A stretch of DNA of 64,000 nucleotides. Source: Dyadobacter sp. SG02. GTDB lineage: Bacteria; Bacteroidota; Bacteroidia; Cytophagales; Spirosomataceae. The notes under the pieces were generated by a model. The model did no database searches and was not told the origin of the DNA. It saw nothing but the letters and a program-made list of their open reading frames with translations. How positions within the stretch are numbered: the first letter of the stretch is position 1; every line of letters starts with the position of its first letter. Where the stretch lies: positions 1-64,000 of the forward strand of contig NZ_FNYL01000003.1 in assembly GCF_900109045.1 (NCBI RefSeq). The letters are read 5' to 3'. Below are positions 26,137 to 34,008 of the stretch, piece after piece. A program made the translations under genes and the position numbers.

Positions 26137-26862
26137 TTACTTACCTACGCTGGCACCGGTGATAGTGTCCTTCACGTAACCCTTAACGGCCGCCAGAATG
26201 TCGGCAGGCGCAACGGCCTTGTCCATTCCGTTGGCGTCGATAATGTCGTCGCCGGCAAAATCGGCCGATTTAGGATTGATCAGGTCGCGGATAACCGCAG
26301 CATGGCGCGCTTCCACAGAAACGATCTTTCCTGCAAGCAACAGGTAATTCGGATCTTTGATCAGCTTCCCGGCGCCATTGTAGGCGGCGACGCCGGTGTC
26401 TTCGAATAATTTGGCTGCGCCGAGGACAGCTTCCTTCTTGGTGAAGTCGATGGCGGCGAAGTTAGGGGTCAGTCCTTTGATGGCTTTGTCGCCCAATGCG
26501 GCCTTGAAGAATTCGCGGTGAACGATTTCGTGATCGCGAATGTCGGTCAGGACCGCTTTCTCAGCGTCGGTAATGCCGGCGTAGGGCGTCTGCACGACTT
26601 GTGTGTAAAATGCGGCTTCGAGTTGTTCCAAAGCGTATGCATAGTTGAGGACACCAATGTCTCCCGAGCCGAGATCGACGGTGTCACCTGTGCCGGGGAT
26701 CATCGGGTCGTCGTCGTCGTCGTTACAGCCGGCGGCGATCACGATCGTTCCCAATGATGTGGCTAATCCGGCCGAGCGTAAAAACAGACGTCTGTTCACA
26801 ACCGACGTGATTTCCCCTGCTCCCTGTCCGGCGTTGTTCTTCGTTTTCGTGTGTTTGTTCAT
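26137..26862 (-). CDS. Ferritin-like domain lipoprotein (Ferritin_2 family), Tat-exported
   Basis: The 241-residue product has a Tat motif (NRRLFLRSAGLATSLG) followed by a lipobox (VIAAGC) and a run of five aspartates, so it is a Tat lipoprotein. The bundle motifs parallel the next gene: LEQLEAAFY, IRDHEIVHREFF, LFEDTGVAAYNG and VSVEARHAAVI. Its leader contains a pyrimidine-rich stretch (the complement of 26950-26978) and lies next to a terminator-bounded RNA candidate. Substrate is not known. Confidence 0.87.
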   Translation of the reverse strand: MNKHTKTKNNAGQGAGEITSVVNRRLFLRSAGLATSLGTIVIAAGCNDDDDDPMIPGTGDTVDLGSGDIGVLNYAYALEQLEAAFYTQVVQTPYAGITDAEKAVLTDIRDHEIVHREFFKAALGDKAIKGLTPNFAAIDFTKKEAVLGAAKLFEDTGVAAYNGAGKLIKDPNYLLLAGKIVSVEARHAAVIRDLINPKSADFAGDDIIDANGMDKAVAPADILAAVKGYVKDTITGASVGK

Positions 26863-26949
26863 AGCAATTAAAGGTTATTGAGCTACTCTCCGTGTATCGA
26901 AAGAGTTTTAACAGACCTACGCGGACTGGATTGCTTTAGATCAAACGAC

Positions 26950-26978
26950 GGGAAAAGGAGGAAGGGAGAGAGGAGGAA
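26950..26978. other. Purine-only tract in the ferritin-operon leader
   Basis: Twenty-nine bases of only A and G on the plus strand give an uninterrupted pyrimidine tract in the RNA of the minus-strand ferritin gene. Further purine-rich sequence with ATGG repeats continues to about 27000. No coding frame is visible here. Confidence 0.4.
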
Positions 26979-27010
26979 TGGATGGATGGAAGAAGGGTGG
27001 GCTAAAACAC

Positions 27011-27177
27011 AAAAAGAGTCCCGGATTGGGACTCTCGATGCTTTCAGACTAACCGATTGTATTCTTAAATAACGTTGAGTAAATAATGCCTGAGATATAA
27101 TTCAATATATGAATGTATAGCGTTAAGTCTCTAGCGGTGTGTAGTAGTTGTGCTACTTTTTAACTGTAAACAATTTC
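27011..27177 (-). ncRNA. Candidate small RNA bounded by a Bacteroidota promoter and an intrinsic terminator
   Basis: On the minus strand TATATTTGC at 27181-27189 matches TAnnTTTGY exactly and has a TTTG about 18 nt upstream. About 167 nt later there is a strong terminator: AGAGTCCC pairs with GGGACTCT around a 5-nt loop, followed by TTTTTG. Between them lie two short hairpins (AGTAG CACAA CTACT and ATTCA TATAT TGAAT) and no reading frame of note. It could instead be an attenuated leader of the ferritin operon starting at 26862. The family was not recognised. Confidence 0.45.
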
Positions 27178-27288
27178 TACGCAAATATAAGCGAATATGT
27201 TCCTAACCAAACAATAATTATTTAAAAAATTTTGAATTTTTTTTAGTTTGGGTAATAACATACGGGTACATGGGCAAAATGGTTATCA

Positions 27289-27313
27289 AATTTCACATAA
27301 CTGGTGTGAAATT
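27289..27313. promoter_or_regulatory. Perfect dyad, candidate operator upstream of the PepSY-like gene
   Basis: AATTTCACA and TGTGAAATT are 9-bp perfect arms around a 7-bp centre. TGTG/CACA half-sites recur nearby: TGTGAAATTCCACA at 27305-27318 overlaps the first, and TTACACAGTTGTGAA lies at about 27348-27362. The stretch is otherwise A/T-rich and non-coding to 27465. Binding protein unknown. Confidence 0.4.
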
Positions 27314-27465
27314 CCACAACCTGCGGCATAGCTCCCGTTCCTTCCGGTTACACAGTTGTGAATTAAAATTGGTTAATATCTGATTATCAACTTTTTTTGT
27401 AGCATATTCCCACTGGCACGAATATCTCTTTCAGTTTATATTAAAAATTAAATGCCCGATCCATC

Positions 27466-27768
27466 ATGCGAATAACCCCGATAGCCATTGCCCTCCTGCT
27501 GGCAGCAGTCACGCCGGATGCTGAAGCGTTCGTACAATCTTCTACAAACGCGACCGTTATTGCCGAACAAAGCAAAGTAGCCGTAAGGCCGGAGGATCTT
27601 CCGGAGGCGGTCAAAAGTACCTTGTCAGGCTCTTATGCCGAATGGAAAGTAACAAGTGCTTACCTGGTTACGCGGGACGATAATTCTCAGTACTACGAAA
27701 TCAATATTAAACGGTCGGAAGAGACATCTACACTCAATCTGGACAAGTACGGAAAGAAGATCGATTAG
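27466..27768 (+). CDS. Small secreted PepSY-like protein
   Basis: The 100-residue product begins with a cleavable signal (MRITPIAIALLLAAVTPDAEAF). The mature part has one PepSY-like unit: LPEAVKSTLSGSYAEWKV, then DDNSQYYEINIKRSEET and NLDKYGKKID at the end. Such proteins are common in the Bacteroidota periplasm and may bind partner proteins or ions, but no role is proven. A terminator follows at once. It lies just upstream of an NtrC-type regulator on the same strand. Confidence 0.75.
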   Translation: MRITPIAIALLLAAVTPDAEAFVQSSTNATVIAEQSKVAVRPEDLPEAVKSTLSGSYAEWKVTSAYLVTRDDNSQYYEINIKRSEETSTLNLDKYGKKID

Positions 27769-27805
27769 TGTATCGTCGTTCCCGGTGTCTGACAGGCTGA
27801 TAATG

Positions 27806-27832
27806 AAAAGCCGGAGACTTCTCCGGCTTTTT
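27806..27832 (+). terminator. Terminator after the PepSY-like gene
   Basis: The arms AAAAGCCGGAG and CTCCGGCTTTT pair perfectly around a 4-nt loop, then Ts. Confidence 0.9.
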
Positions 27833-27907
27833 GGTGTTTGTTTTTTGTACTTTTACATAAAACCCACTCGTTTAACAATAATTTATTTTTAAGAAATAGT
27901 ATCACCC

Positions 27908-29281
27908 ATGGCTCATCTGCTCCTCGTTGAAGACGATTCTACATTTTCAAAGTTGCTCACCAATTTTCTCGGCAAGCATGGTCATCAGGTAAAGGCTTGT
28001 ACAAACATAAAAGAGGCGAGGGAAGCGCTCGGGAAGAACAACCCCGACGGCCCGTTTGAAGTGCTGATGCTCGATTACCGTCTGCCAGATGGTAACTCTG
28101 TGGATTTTCTTAAAACGCTCAGAAGCGAAGGCAATCGTACCCCGGCATTTATCATGACAAGCTTTCATGACGTTAGAACCGCGGTTACTGCCATGCAAAT
28201 AGGGGCTTTCGACTATATCACTAAGCCGGTGAACCCGGAAGAATTGCTTATGGTACTGAGAGAGGCGCTGAATAAGGGAGAGGTAACGAGCGTGAAGACT
28301 GCGCCGAAGGCTAAAAGCAATTCGAAAGCAGATAAACAATCGCTCGATTATATCGAAGGAAGAAGCAAGGTCGCCAAGCAGCTTTTCGAATATGTGCGGC
28401 TGGTGGCACCTACGGATATGTCTGTGATCATCCAGGGCGAAAGTGGTACGGGTAAGGAGCATGTGGCGAAATCGATACACCGCCTTAGCAAGCGCGCCGA
28501 CGGTCCGTTTGTGGCGATCGACTGCGGTTCGTTATCTAAAGATCTGGCTGCCAGCGAGTTGTTCGGGCATAAAAAAGGTGCATTTACAGGTGCATTGCAG
28601 GATAAAATAGGTCAGTTCGAAGCGGCCGACGGTGGTACGCTGTTCCTGGATGAGATCGGAAACCTGAGCTACGATGTGCAGATCAAGTTGCTTCGTGCAT
28701 TGCAGGAGCGCATTATCGTACCCATTGGCAGTACCCAGCAGGTAAAAGTGGATGTGCGCCTTATCGCAGCGACCAACGAAGATCTGATTGCCAACGCAGC
28801 ATCGGGCGATTTCCGCGAAGACCTCTACCACCGATTGAACGAGTTCAAAATCGAAGTACCCGCATTACGCAAGCGTGGCGAGGACCTGCCGATTTTTGTG
28901 CAGCATTTTGTAGATAAAGCCAATGAAGAACTCGAACGCAATGTGCGTGAGCTTTCGAAAGAGGTAATGGATGTATTCCAGAAATACGACTGGCCGGGTA
29001 ACCTGCGCGAGCTGAACAATGTAATCAAACGCCTGGTATTGTTATCCAAAGAAGAAGTGGCTACGCTGGGCGCATTGCCGTCGGAAATGATTACAGCTAT
29101 GGAAGATCAGCAAAAACCTGCTCCCGGCTCCGATTTGAAGGCATTACAGGAAACACACGAGAAAGAAATGATCGAAAAGGTGTTGCAGGAAGTGCGCTAC
29201 AATAAAAGCAAAGCAGCCAAGTTATTGAACATCGACCGCAAGACTTTGTATTACAAGATCGAAAAATATCATATCGAGTAG
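27908..29281 (+). CDS. Sigma-54-dependent response regulator, NtrC family
   Basis: The 457-residue protein has three parts. The receiver domain runs to about residue 125, with Asp56 in MLDYRLP as phosphoacceptor. The AAA+ domain has Walker A GESGTGKEHVA, the sigma-54-contacting GAFTGA loop and Walker B GGTLFLDEIGN. A Fis-type HTH ends the protein (YNKSKAAKLLNIDRKTLYYKI). It activates transcription at -24/-12 promoters when phosphorylated. Its 3' end overlaps the convergent hybrid kinase by 13 bp, so that kinase is the likely partner. Confidence 0.95.
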   Translation: MAHLLLVEDDSTFSKLLTNFLGKHGHQVKACTNIKEAREALGKNNPDGPFEVLMLDYRLPDGNSVDFLKTLRSEGNRTPAFIMTSFHDVRTAVTAMQIGAFDYITKPVNPEELLMVLREALNKGEVTSVKTAPKAKSNSKADKQSLDYIEGRSKVAKQLFEYVRLVAPTDMSVIIQGESGTGKEHVAKSIHRLSKRADGPFVAIDCGSLSKDLAASELFGHKKGAFTGALQDKIGQFEAADGGTLFLDEIGNLSYDVQIKLLRALQERIIVPIGSTQQVKVDVRLIAATNEDLIANAASGDFREDLYHRLNEFKIEVPALRKRGEDLPIFVQHFVDKANEELERNVRELSKEVMDVFQKYDWPGNLRELNNVIKRLVLLSKEEVATLGALPSEMITAMEDQQKPAPGSDLKALQETHEKEMIEKVLQEVRYNKSKAAKLLNIDRKTLYYKIEKYHIE

Positions 29282-31833
29282 GAGAGCGCTTTGTCCTCCA
29301 CTTGCTCAATCACTGACGCAGCGTCATCTACGACCTGCGTCATTTCTTTTTCCGACACTTCTGCTGCGTTTTCCCGCAATGCAATTTCCAGGTTCCTGAA
29401 CCGTGCCGACAAGTCGCGGGCGCCTATCTGCCCGGTGCGGCCGGCCATGCGGTGCATGAGTTCCTGCGCGTGGTCGGGCTCGTTGGCGGCAATATGGTGC
29501 CGAAGCGAATCGATATCGGCACGGGAATCTTTCACAAACTGGTCGAGGATTTCACGGAGCAGGCTTTCGTCGCCGAAAGTCATTTCGGTGAGCATAGAGA
29601 AGTCGAAATCCAGATTATGGGCCGTAGTGTTGTTTTCCGTCTTGTCCGTCGATAAAACAGCAAGTTGGGTGATTTCCGGTGCCGAGGACGATTCAAGCAA
29701 TTCCAGCAGGTCCTTGGAATGAAACGGTTTCATCAGGTAGCCGTCGAAGCCCATGCCGAGCAGCTTTTTACGTTCTTCGGGCAATGCCTGAGCGGTGAGA
29801 ACGAAGAACTTAACGTCGTCGGGCGCGGACTTACGCAGGCGCTTCACGAGCTCGGCCCCATTCATGCCCGACATGCGCATGTCCGTGAGTACAAATTTGA
29901 CCTGATCATTCCAAGGCCGGCTCAGTACTTCCTCGGCCGAGGAAAATGCCGCGTGCGGAATGCCGTTCATTTCGAGAACGGACGAGCACCATTTGAGAAT
30001 GAAGGCGTCATCATCTACCAGCCAGACTTTGCCATTGATATGATAGCTTCGTTCCGGCGCTTCCTCTGCCAATTCTAGTGTGTCTGCCTTTTTCATACTG
30101 GTGGTGACAAAAAAAGTCGTGCCTTCACCTTGCTTGCTGGTAACATGGACGCTGCCCGACATGCCTTCTACCAATGCTTTTACAATGCTGAGCCCGAGCC
30201 CCGTACCGCCATAACGGCGTTGAATGGACGGGTCAGCCTGCTCAAACTGGTTGAAAATGCGTTCTGCCTGCTCTTGGGACAACCCGATACCCGTATCCGA
30301 AATCTGGTATTCGATTTTGGCAAGATTACCACTTTCCTGGCCCGCTACTTTGAGAATGACTTCACCGTTCTCAGTGAATTTGATTGCATTAGTCAGCAAA
30401 TTGTACAGAACCTGCCGCAGTCGGAAAGGGTCGCCGTGGAGGTAAAGGTTTGGTTTAAGGGAGTTTTCGAGCCTTAGTACCAATCCTTTGGACAATGCAG
30501 TGGGGCGCAGTACCTGTATGACTTCATTGAGGAGCGGATTAATGGAAAACACCCTATCCTCGAATGTAAACCGGTCGGAAATGATGCGGCTGTAATCGAG
30601 CACTTCATTGACGAGGTACAACAAATGCTCCGAGGCCGAATGAAGCGTTTCGAGGTCCTGTTTCCGCGGTTTTTCATCGTTTTTCAATGCTTCCGCATAA
30701 CCAATGATCGATTGCAGCGGGGTGCGGATCTCATGGCTCATATTGGCCAGGAACCGCTGCTTGGCCATGCTGTGGTATTCTGCTTCCTCTTTTGCTTCTT
30801 CGAGCTGCTCCCGGTAGTCGTTGCTTTTGGTAATGTCGGTGAAAATGAAGTAGGCCATCACGGCTGTCATGAAAAAGAAGCCGAGCATAATCCATTCGAG
30901 GTAATCCACGCTTCCTTCCACCATACCTTTGGCCTTCGCATTGTTCTTGTCGGAATCCAGCACGACGTCGCGCTGGACATCCTGCATAACGCTGAGGAGT
31001 TGCTTCACCAGCGAGTTACCGGCCGTTGCGAGCTCCTGCTCGCGGTCGACGAAGGTTACCGCCCGTTTTTTCTGCGATTTTTCAATGGCATGGACGGCCT
31101 CGCCTACCTTTTCAATGGTACTGTCCTTTTTAGCGACGCGGATCGTGTCGACTTCCACATTAACCTCCTGTTTCTGTACGCGCTTGGTGGGTTCGGGAGC
31201 AGGTTGTTTGTTGTTCTTCTTATTCCCGAAAACCCTGCCGAAGAAGCCCTTTTTCGCACTCGCTTTCTGGCTGGTGTCGGGCACTTCGGTATAAACTGTG
31301 GTAGTAGTGGTCCGTTTTTCGGTCTTGACAACTGTGCTGTCGGGTTGTTTGACTTTGGTGGTGGTGATCAGCCCCGAAATTGATTTTACTTCATCCTCCA
31401 AAGCCTTGTTACTCACGAGCTTGGTGCGGACTTTGACATAATCACCATATATTTTTTCCCGCTCTTTCAGGATTTTTTTCATCGAATCGATCCGGATTAC
31501 CTGCATGGGATCTTCGATGCTTAAAATACTGAGCGTGTCGAGCGTGGCGATGAGTTCCACCGATTGGGCGAGCACCTCGTCATTCAATTCTTCCCCTTTC
31601 AGTTTTCGTTCGTTCTGAAGGTGGTCGAGGGTGAGTATGTCCTGGAATATCTTATTGACCAGCCGCATCTTGTCATCCGGGGTCGAGAGCGTATCCAGCG
31701 TGGTGAGCATATTGTCAAATGCCAGTTTGCTGGTTACCCAGGATGCTGCAAGGGCGAGAGAGGCTATGAAAAAGCCCACAACGACTTTTCCTTTTACCGA
31801 TTTCAAGAAAGACGGGCCACGCAGAGTAAACAT
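29269..31833 (-). CDS. Membrane hybrid sensor histidine kinase with receiver and HPt domains
   Basis: The 854-residue protein has a span near 17-37, a large extracytoplasmic region rich in T/K/V with coiled-coil character, and a second span near 312-334. A HisKA domain follows (His367 in FLANMSHEIRTPLQS), then an HATPase domain (N, G1 and G2 boxes such as DTGIGLSQEQAERIF), a receiver domain (VKFVLTDMRMSGMNG) and a C-terminal HPt (ELMHRMAGRTGQIGA). The phosphorelay could pass to the NtrC-type protein encoded convergently. The sensed signal is unknown. Confidence 0.93.
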   Translation of the reverse strand: MFTLRGPSFLKSVKGKVVVGFFIASLALAASWVTSKLAFDNMLTTLDTLSTPDDKMRLVNKIFQDILTLDHLQNERKLKGEELNDEVLAQSVELIATLDTLSILSIEDPMQVIRIDSMKKILKEREKIYGDYVKVRTKLVSNKALEDEVKSISGLITTTKVKQPDSTVVKTEKRTTTTTVYTEVPDTSQKASAKKGFFGRVFGNKKNNKQPAPEPTKRVQKQEVNVEVDTIRVAKKDSTIEKVGEAVHAIEKSQKKRAVTFVDREQELATAGNSLVKQLLSVMQDVQRDVVLDSDKNNAKAKGMVEGSVDYLEWIMLGFFFMTAVMAYFIFTDITKSNDYREQLEEAKEEAEYHSMAKQRFLANMSHEIRTPLQSIIGYAEALKNDEKPRKQDLETLHSASEHLLYLVNEVLDYSRIISDRFTFEDRVFSINPLLNEVIQVLRPTALSKGLVLRLENSLKPNLYLHGDPFRLRQVLYNLLTNAIKFTENGEVILKVAGQESGNLAKIEYQISDTGIGLSQEQAERIFNQFEQADPSIQRRYGGTGLGLSIVKALVEGMSGSVHVTSKQGEGTTFFVTTSMKKADTLELAEEAPERSYHINGKVWLVDDDAFILKWCSSVLEMNGIPHAAFSSAEEVLSRPWNDQVKFVLTDMRMSGMNGAELVKRLRKSAPDDVKFFVLTAQALPEERKKLLGMGFDGYLMKPFHSKDLLELLESSSAPEITQLAVLSTDKTENNTTAHNLDFDFSMLTEMTFGDESLLREILDQFVKDSRADIDSLRHHIAANEPDHAQELMHRMAGRTGQIGARDLSARFRNLEIALRENAAEVSEKEMTQVVDDAASVIEQVEDKALSYSI

Positions 31834-31892
31834 AGTTTTGGGTCACATTCAATACTAACTAACGCATTTTCAAGGTCAAAACGTGCGATTTG

Positions 31893-31933
31893 TAATGCAT
31901 TAGTGCGGTTCGTAATGTGAATATAATGCATTA
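31893..31933. promoter_or_regulatory. Paired TAATGCATTA palindromes upstream of the hybrid kinase
   Basis: The same perfect 10-bp palindrome occurs at 31893-31902 and 31924-31933, exactly 31 bp apart (about three helical turns). They lie 60-100 bp upstream of the kinase start at 31833. The repeat and phase suggest an operator pair; the protein is unknown. Confidence 0.45.
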
Positions 31934-31964
31934 AAACGTATTCTGAATGGGCTGACGTTCAACT

Positions 31965-31999
31965 AAAAAGGCTGCCTCCGGGATGGAAGCAGCCTTTTT
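31965..31999 (-). terminator. Terminator of the dehydrogenase/DUF1080 operon
   Basis: Eleven-bp arms AAAAAGGCTGC and GCAGCCTTTTT pair around a 13-nt loop. It lies directly beyond the stop of the 32035-33981 gene and could work on both strands. Confidence 0.85.
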
Positions 32000-32034
32000 A
32001 AGATATCTTACGGAGTATGTCCGGCAGAATGCAA

Positions 32035-33981
32035 TTATTTCGCAAGTGAATTGATCCACGCCGCGATTTTAGCAGCTTCCGCCTTAGGTACCTGAGGCAT
32101 AGGCGCCATTGGCGTTGCGTAGTCAGGCCAGTTTTCAGGCTTCGGTGCGTAAATCAGTTCTACGATCTTCTCGTTGCTGTATTTGCGTTTTGCAACGTCG
32201 GCATAAGAAGGACCTACCACTTTCTTGTCGGGCGCGTGGCATGCAAGGCAAGTGTTTTTCGCGAGCAATGGCTTCACTTCTTCCCAGGTTGGCGCCTTGG
32301 CTGCCGCTCCGGCTTTCGCAGGAGTTGCTTTGCCTTTACCGTCCGGAGAAACGTGCTCTTTCGCAGGCTCAGCTGAAACAGATGCCTGTGCCTTGCCTGA
32401 ACGTGTTGTTTTCAGGTCGGTAACCTTCAATCTTTCGCCGTCAGGAATGTTGTTCAGCGTGTAATATGCATCCGGGTGCACGAGCGACCAGCTGTTTGAA
32501 GCCGAGCGAACGCCTTCCAGCGAGATTTTGTGAACATAATATTGTTTCATTCCGTCAAGAACGATGCGCACTTTCTTATTGTCGTCGGATACTTTCACAC
32601 CTGCGATTTTCACATCTTCCAGGTTGATCTGCGGACTACCGTAAACAGGGTAATGCTTGTAGAGGTAGCTGCTCACTTTGTAAGAATCCAGGTCTTCCGC
32701 CGATTTGCGGTCAACAGGCATCGTGAACTCGATTTCAAAACCGTCTGGCTGTGCTTTCACGGTATACATTTCGAAAGGCATTTTGCCGTTCCATACCAGA
32801 CGCTGTAATCCTTGATTAGCATCACCGGCAGATCCCCAACCGCGGTTGGTTTCGCCTACGAACATCGACCCGTCTTTGTCAAATGCCATACGCAATACAC
32901 CCGACTGGAATCCGCTGCGGAAACCAATGCTGGCGCCCTGGTATTCGCCTTTCACTTTTTCCAGAACAATACGCATGATATTGCTTTGTCCCTGGTCACC
33001 CACGAAAACCTGGCCTGTGAATGGTCCGAAGTTGCCTTGCGTATTATCCAAAATCAGTTCAGAAGTAGAAACACCGTGCACACCGTAAGGCAACCATACC
33101 GCCGGAAGCTGTACCATATCGTATTTCTGTTTCAATTGGTACAAGAACTGTGGTTCTTCTCCCAATGTGTTTTCTGGCTTGATCGCGCGGTCTTGTGCAT
33201 TGCGGTGCTGGCGGTTGTCGCGCTCAGCGAAGAATTGCTTTTCGGTCAGTTTCACAGGCGAGTTAGGCAATCCTGCCCATTTCAAACCTGCGGGGTGGCC
33301 CATGAAGCCGCCTTTTTTAACCTGGAAGATCGCACCGGTACCCATCCAGTCGCCCTGGTTGTCGGTGTAGAAGAGCTCGCCGTTCAACATGCTGATACCC
33401 GCAGGGGAGCGCACGCCGGTTGCGTAGGGTTCGTATTTACCGTCGTTGGTGATGTGGAAAATCCAGCCACGGCCTGGTACACGACTTTCGCCTCTCCACC
33501 ATTCTTCGTCACCGAATGCTACGTTACCACTCACGAAGAAGCTGCCATCCGGAGCCAGTTTAGGACCGAACGAGTATTCGTGATAGTGACCTGAAAGTGG
33601 CCATGCGTACACCGTTTCGTAAACGTCGGCTTTACCGTCGCCATTTTTATCGACCAATTTGGTCAATTCACCGCGCTGTGCGCAGTACAATGCACCTTCT
33701 TTGTAAGCCAGACCGAGGATTTCGTGCAAACCGGTCGCGAACTTGCGGAAATACGGCGTGCGGCTGGTAGGGTTGTCTACAATCCAAACTTCACCGCGGC
33801 GGGTTGAAATCGCCAGCGAACCGTTCGGCAGGGTGGTCAGACCACCTACTTCGAGGATAATGCCCTCGGGGATCGGCGGCGTAACGATTTTGTAGAAATC
33901 TTCTTCTTTTGGAGACTCCTGCGCTTTCAGCGTAGAGAGGGAGGCCAAAAGAGCGAATGCTATATGAGCAAGTTTTTTCAT
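32035..33981 (-). CDS. Secreted quinoprotein-like sugar dehydrogenase with C-terminal cytochrome c
   Basis: The start is ATG 33981 (MKKLAHIAFALLASLSTLKA), a signal peptide. The first 450 residues form a beta-propeller of the soluble aldose sugar dehydrogenase/PQQ type, with TTLPNGSLAISTRRGEVW, GLAYKEGALYC, GHYHEYSFGP and PAGISMLNGELFYTDN. The last 100 residues are a class I cytochrome c with CLACH haem motif and a terminal Met ligand region (ATPMAPMPQ). It lies 27 bp after a DUF1080 gene, so it may oxidise a sugar C3 hydroxyl before lyase or hydrolase action. Quinone cofactor is inferred, as the pattern resembles PQQ enzymes but not every ligand is clear. Confidence 0.8.
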   Translation of the reverse strand: MKKLAHIAFALLASLSTLKAQESPKEEDFYKIVTPPIPEGIILEVGGLTTLPNGSLAISTRRGEVWIVDNPTSRTPYFRKFATGLHEILGLAYKEGALYCAQRGELTKLVDKNGDGKADVYETVYAWPLSGHYHEYSFGPKLAPDGSFFVSGNVAFGDEEWWRGESRVPGRGWIFHITNDGKYEPYATGVRSPAGISMLNGELFYTDNQGDWMGTGAIFQVKKGGFMGHPAGLKWAGLPNSPVKLTEKQFFAERDNRQHRNAQDRAIKPENTLGEEPQFLYQLKQKYDMVQLPAVWLPYGVHGVSTSELILDNTQGNFGPFTGQVFVGDQGQSNIMRIVLEKVKGEYQGASIGFRSGFQSGVLRMAFDKDGSMFVGETNRGWGSAGDANQGLQRLVWNGKMPFEMYTVKAQPDGFEIEFTMPVDRKSAEDLDSYKVSSYLYKHYPVYGSPQINLEDVKIAGVKVSDDNKKVRIVLDGMKQYYVHKISLEGVRSASNSWSLVHPDAYYTLNNIPDGERLKVTDLKTTRSGKAQASVSAEPAKEHVSPDGKGKATPAKAGAAAKAPTWEEVKPLLAKNTCLACHAPDKKVVGPSYADVAKRKYSNEKIVELIYAPKPENWPDYATPMAPMPQVPKAEAAKIAAWINSLAK

Positions 33982-34008
33982 TGTCAATCAGAAATAATAA
34001 GGTTAAAA

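Noticed and set aside
27414..27435. Sigma-54 promoter (TGGCACG) near the PepSY-like gene
   Set aside because: The -24 half matches, but no GC-type -12 element follows at the right spacing.
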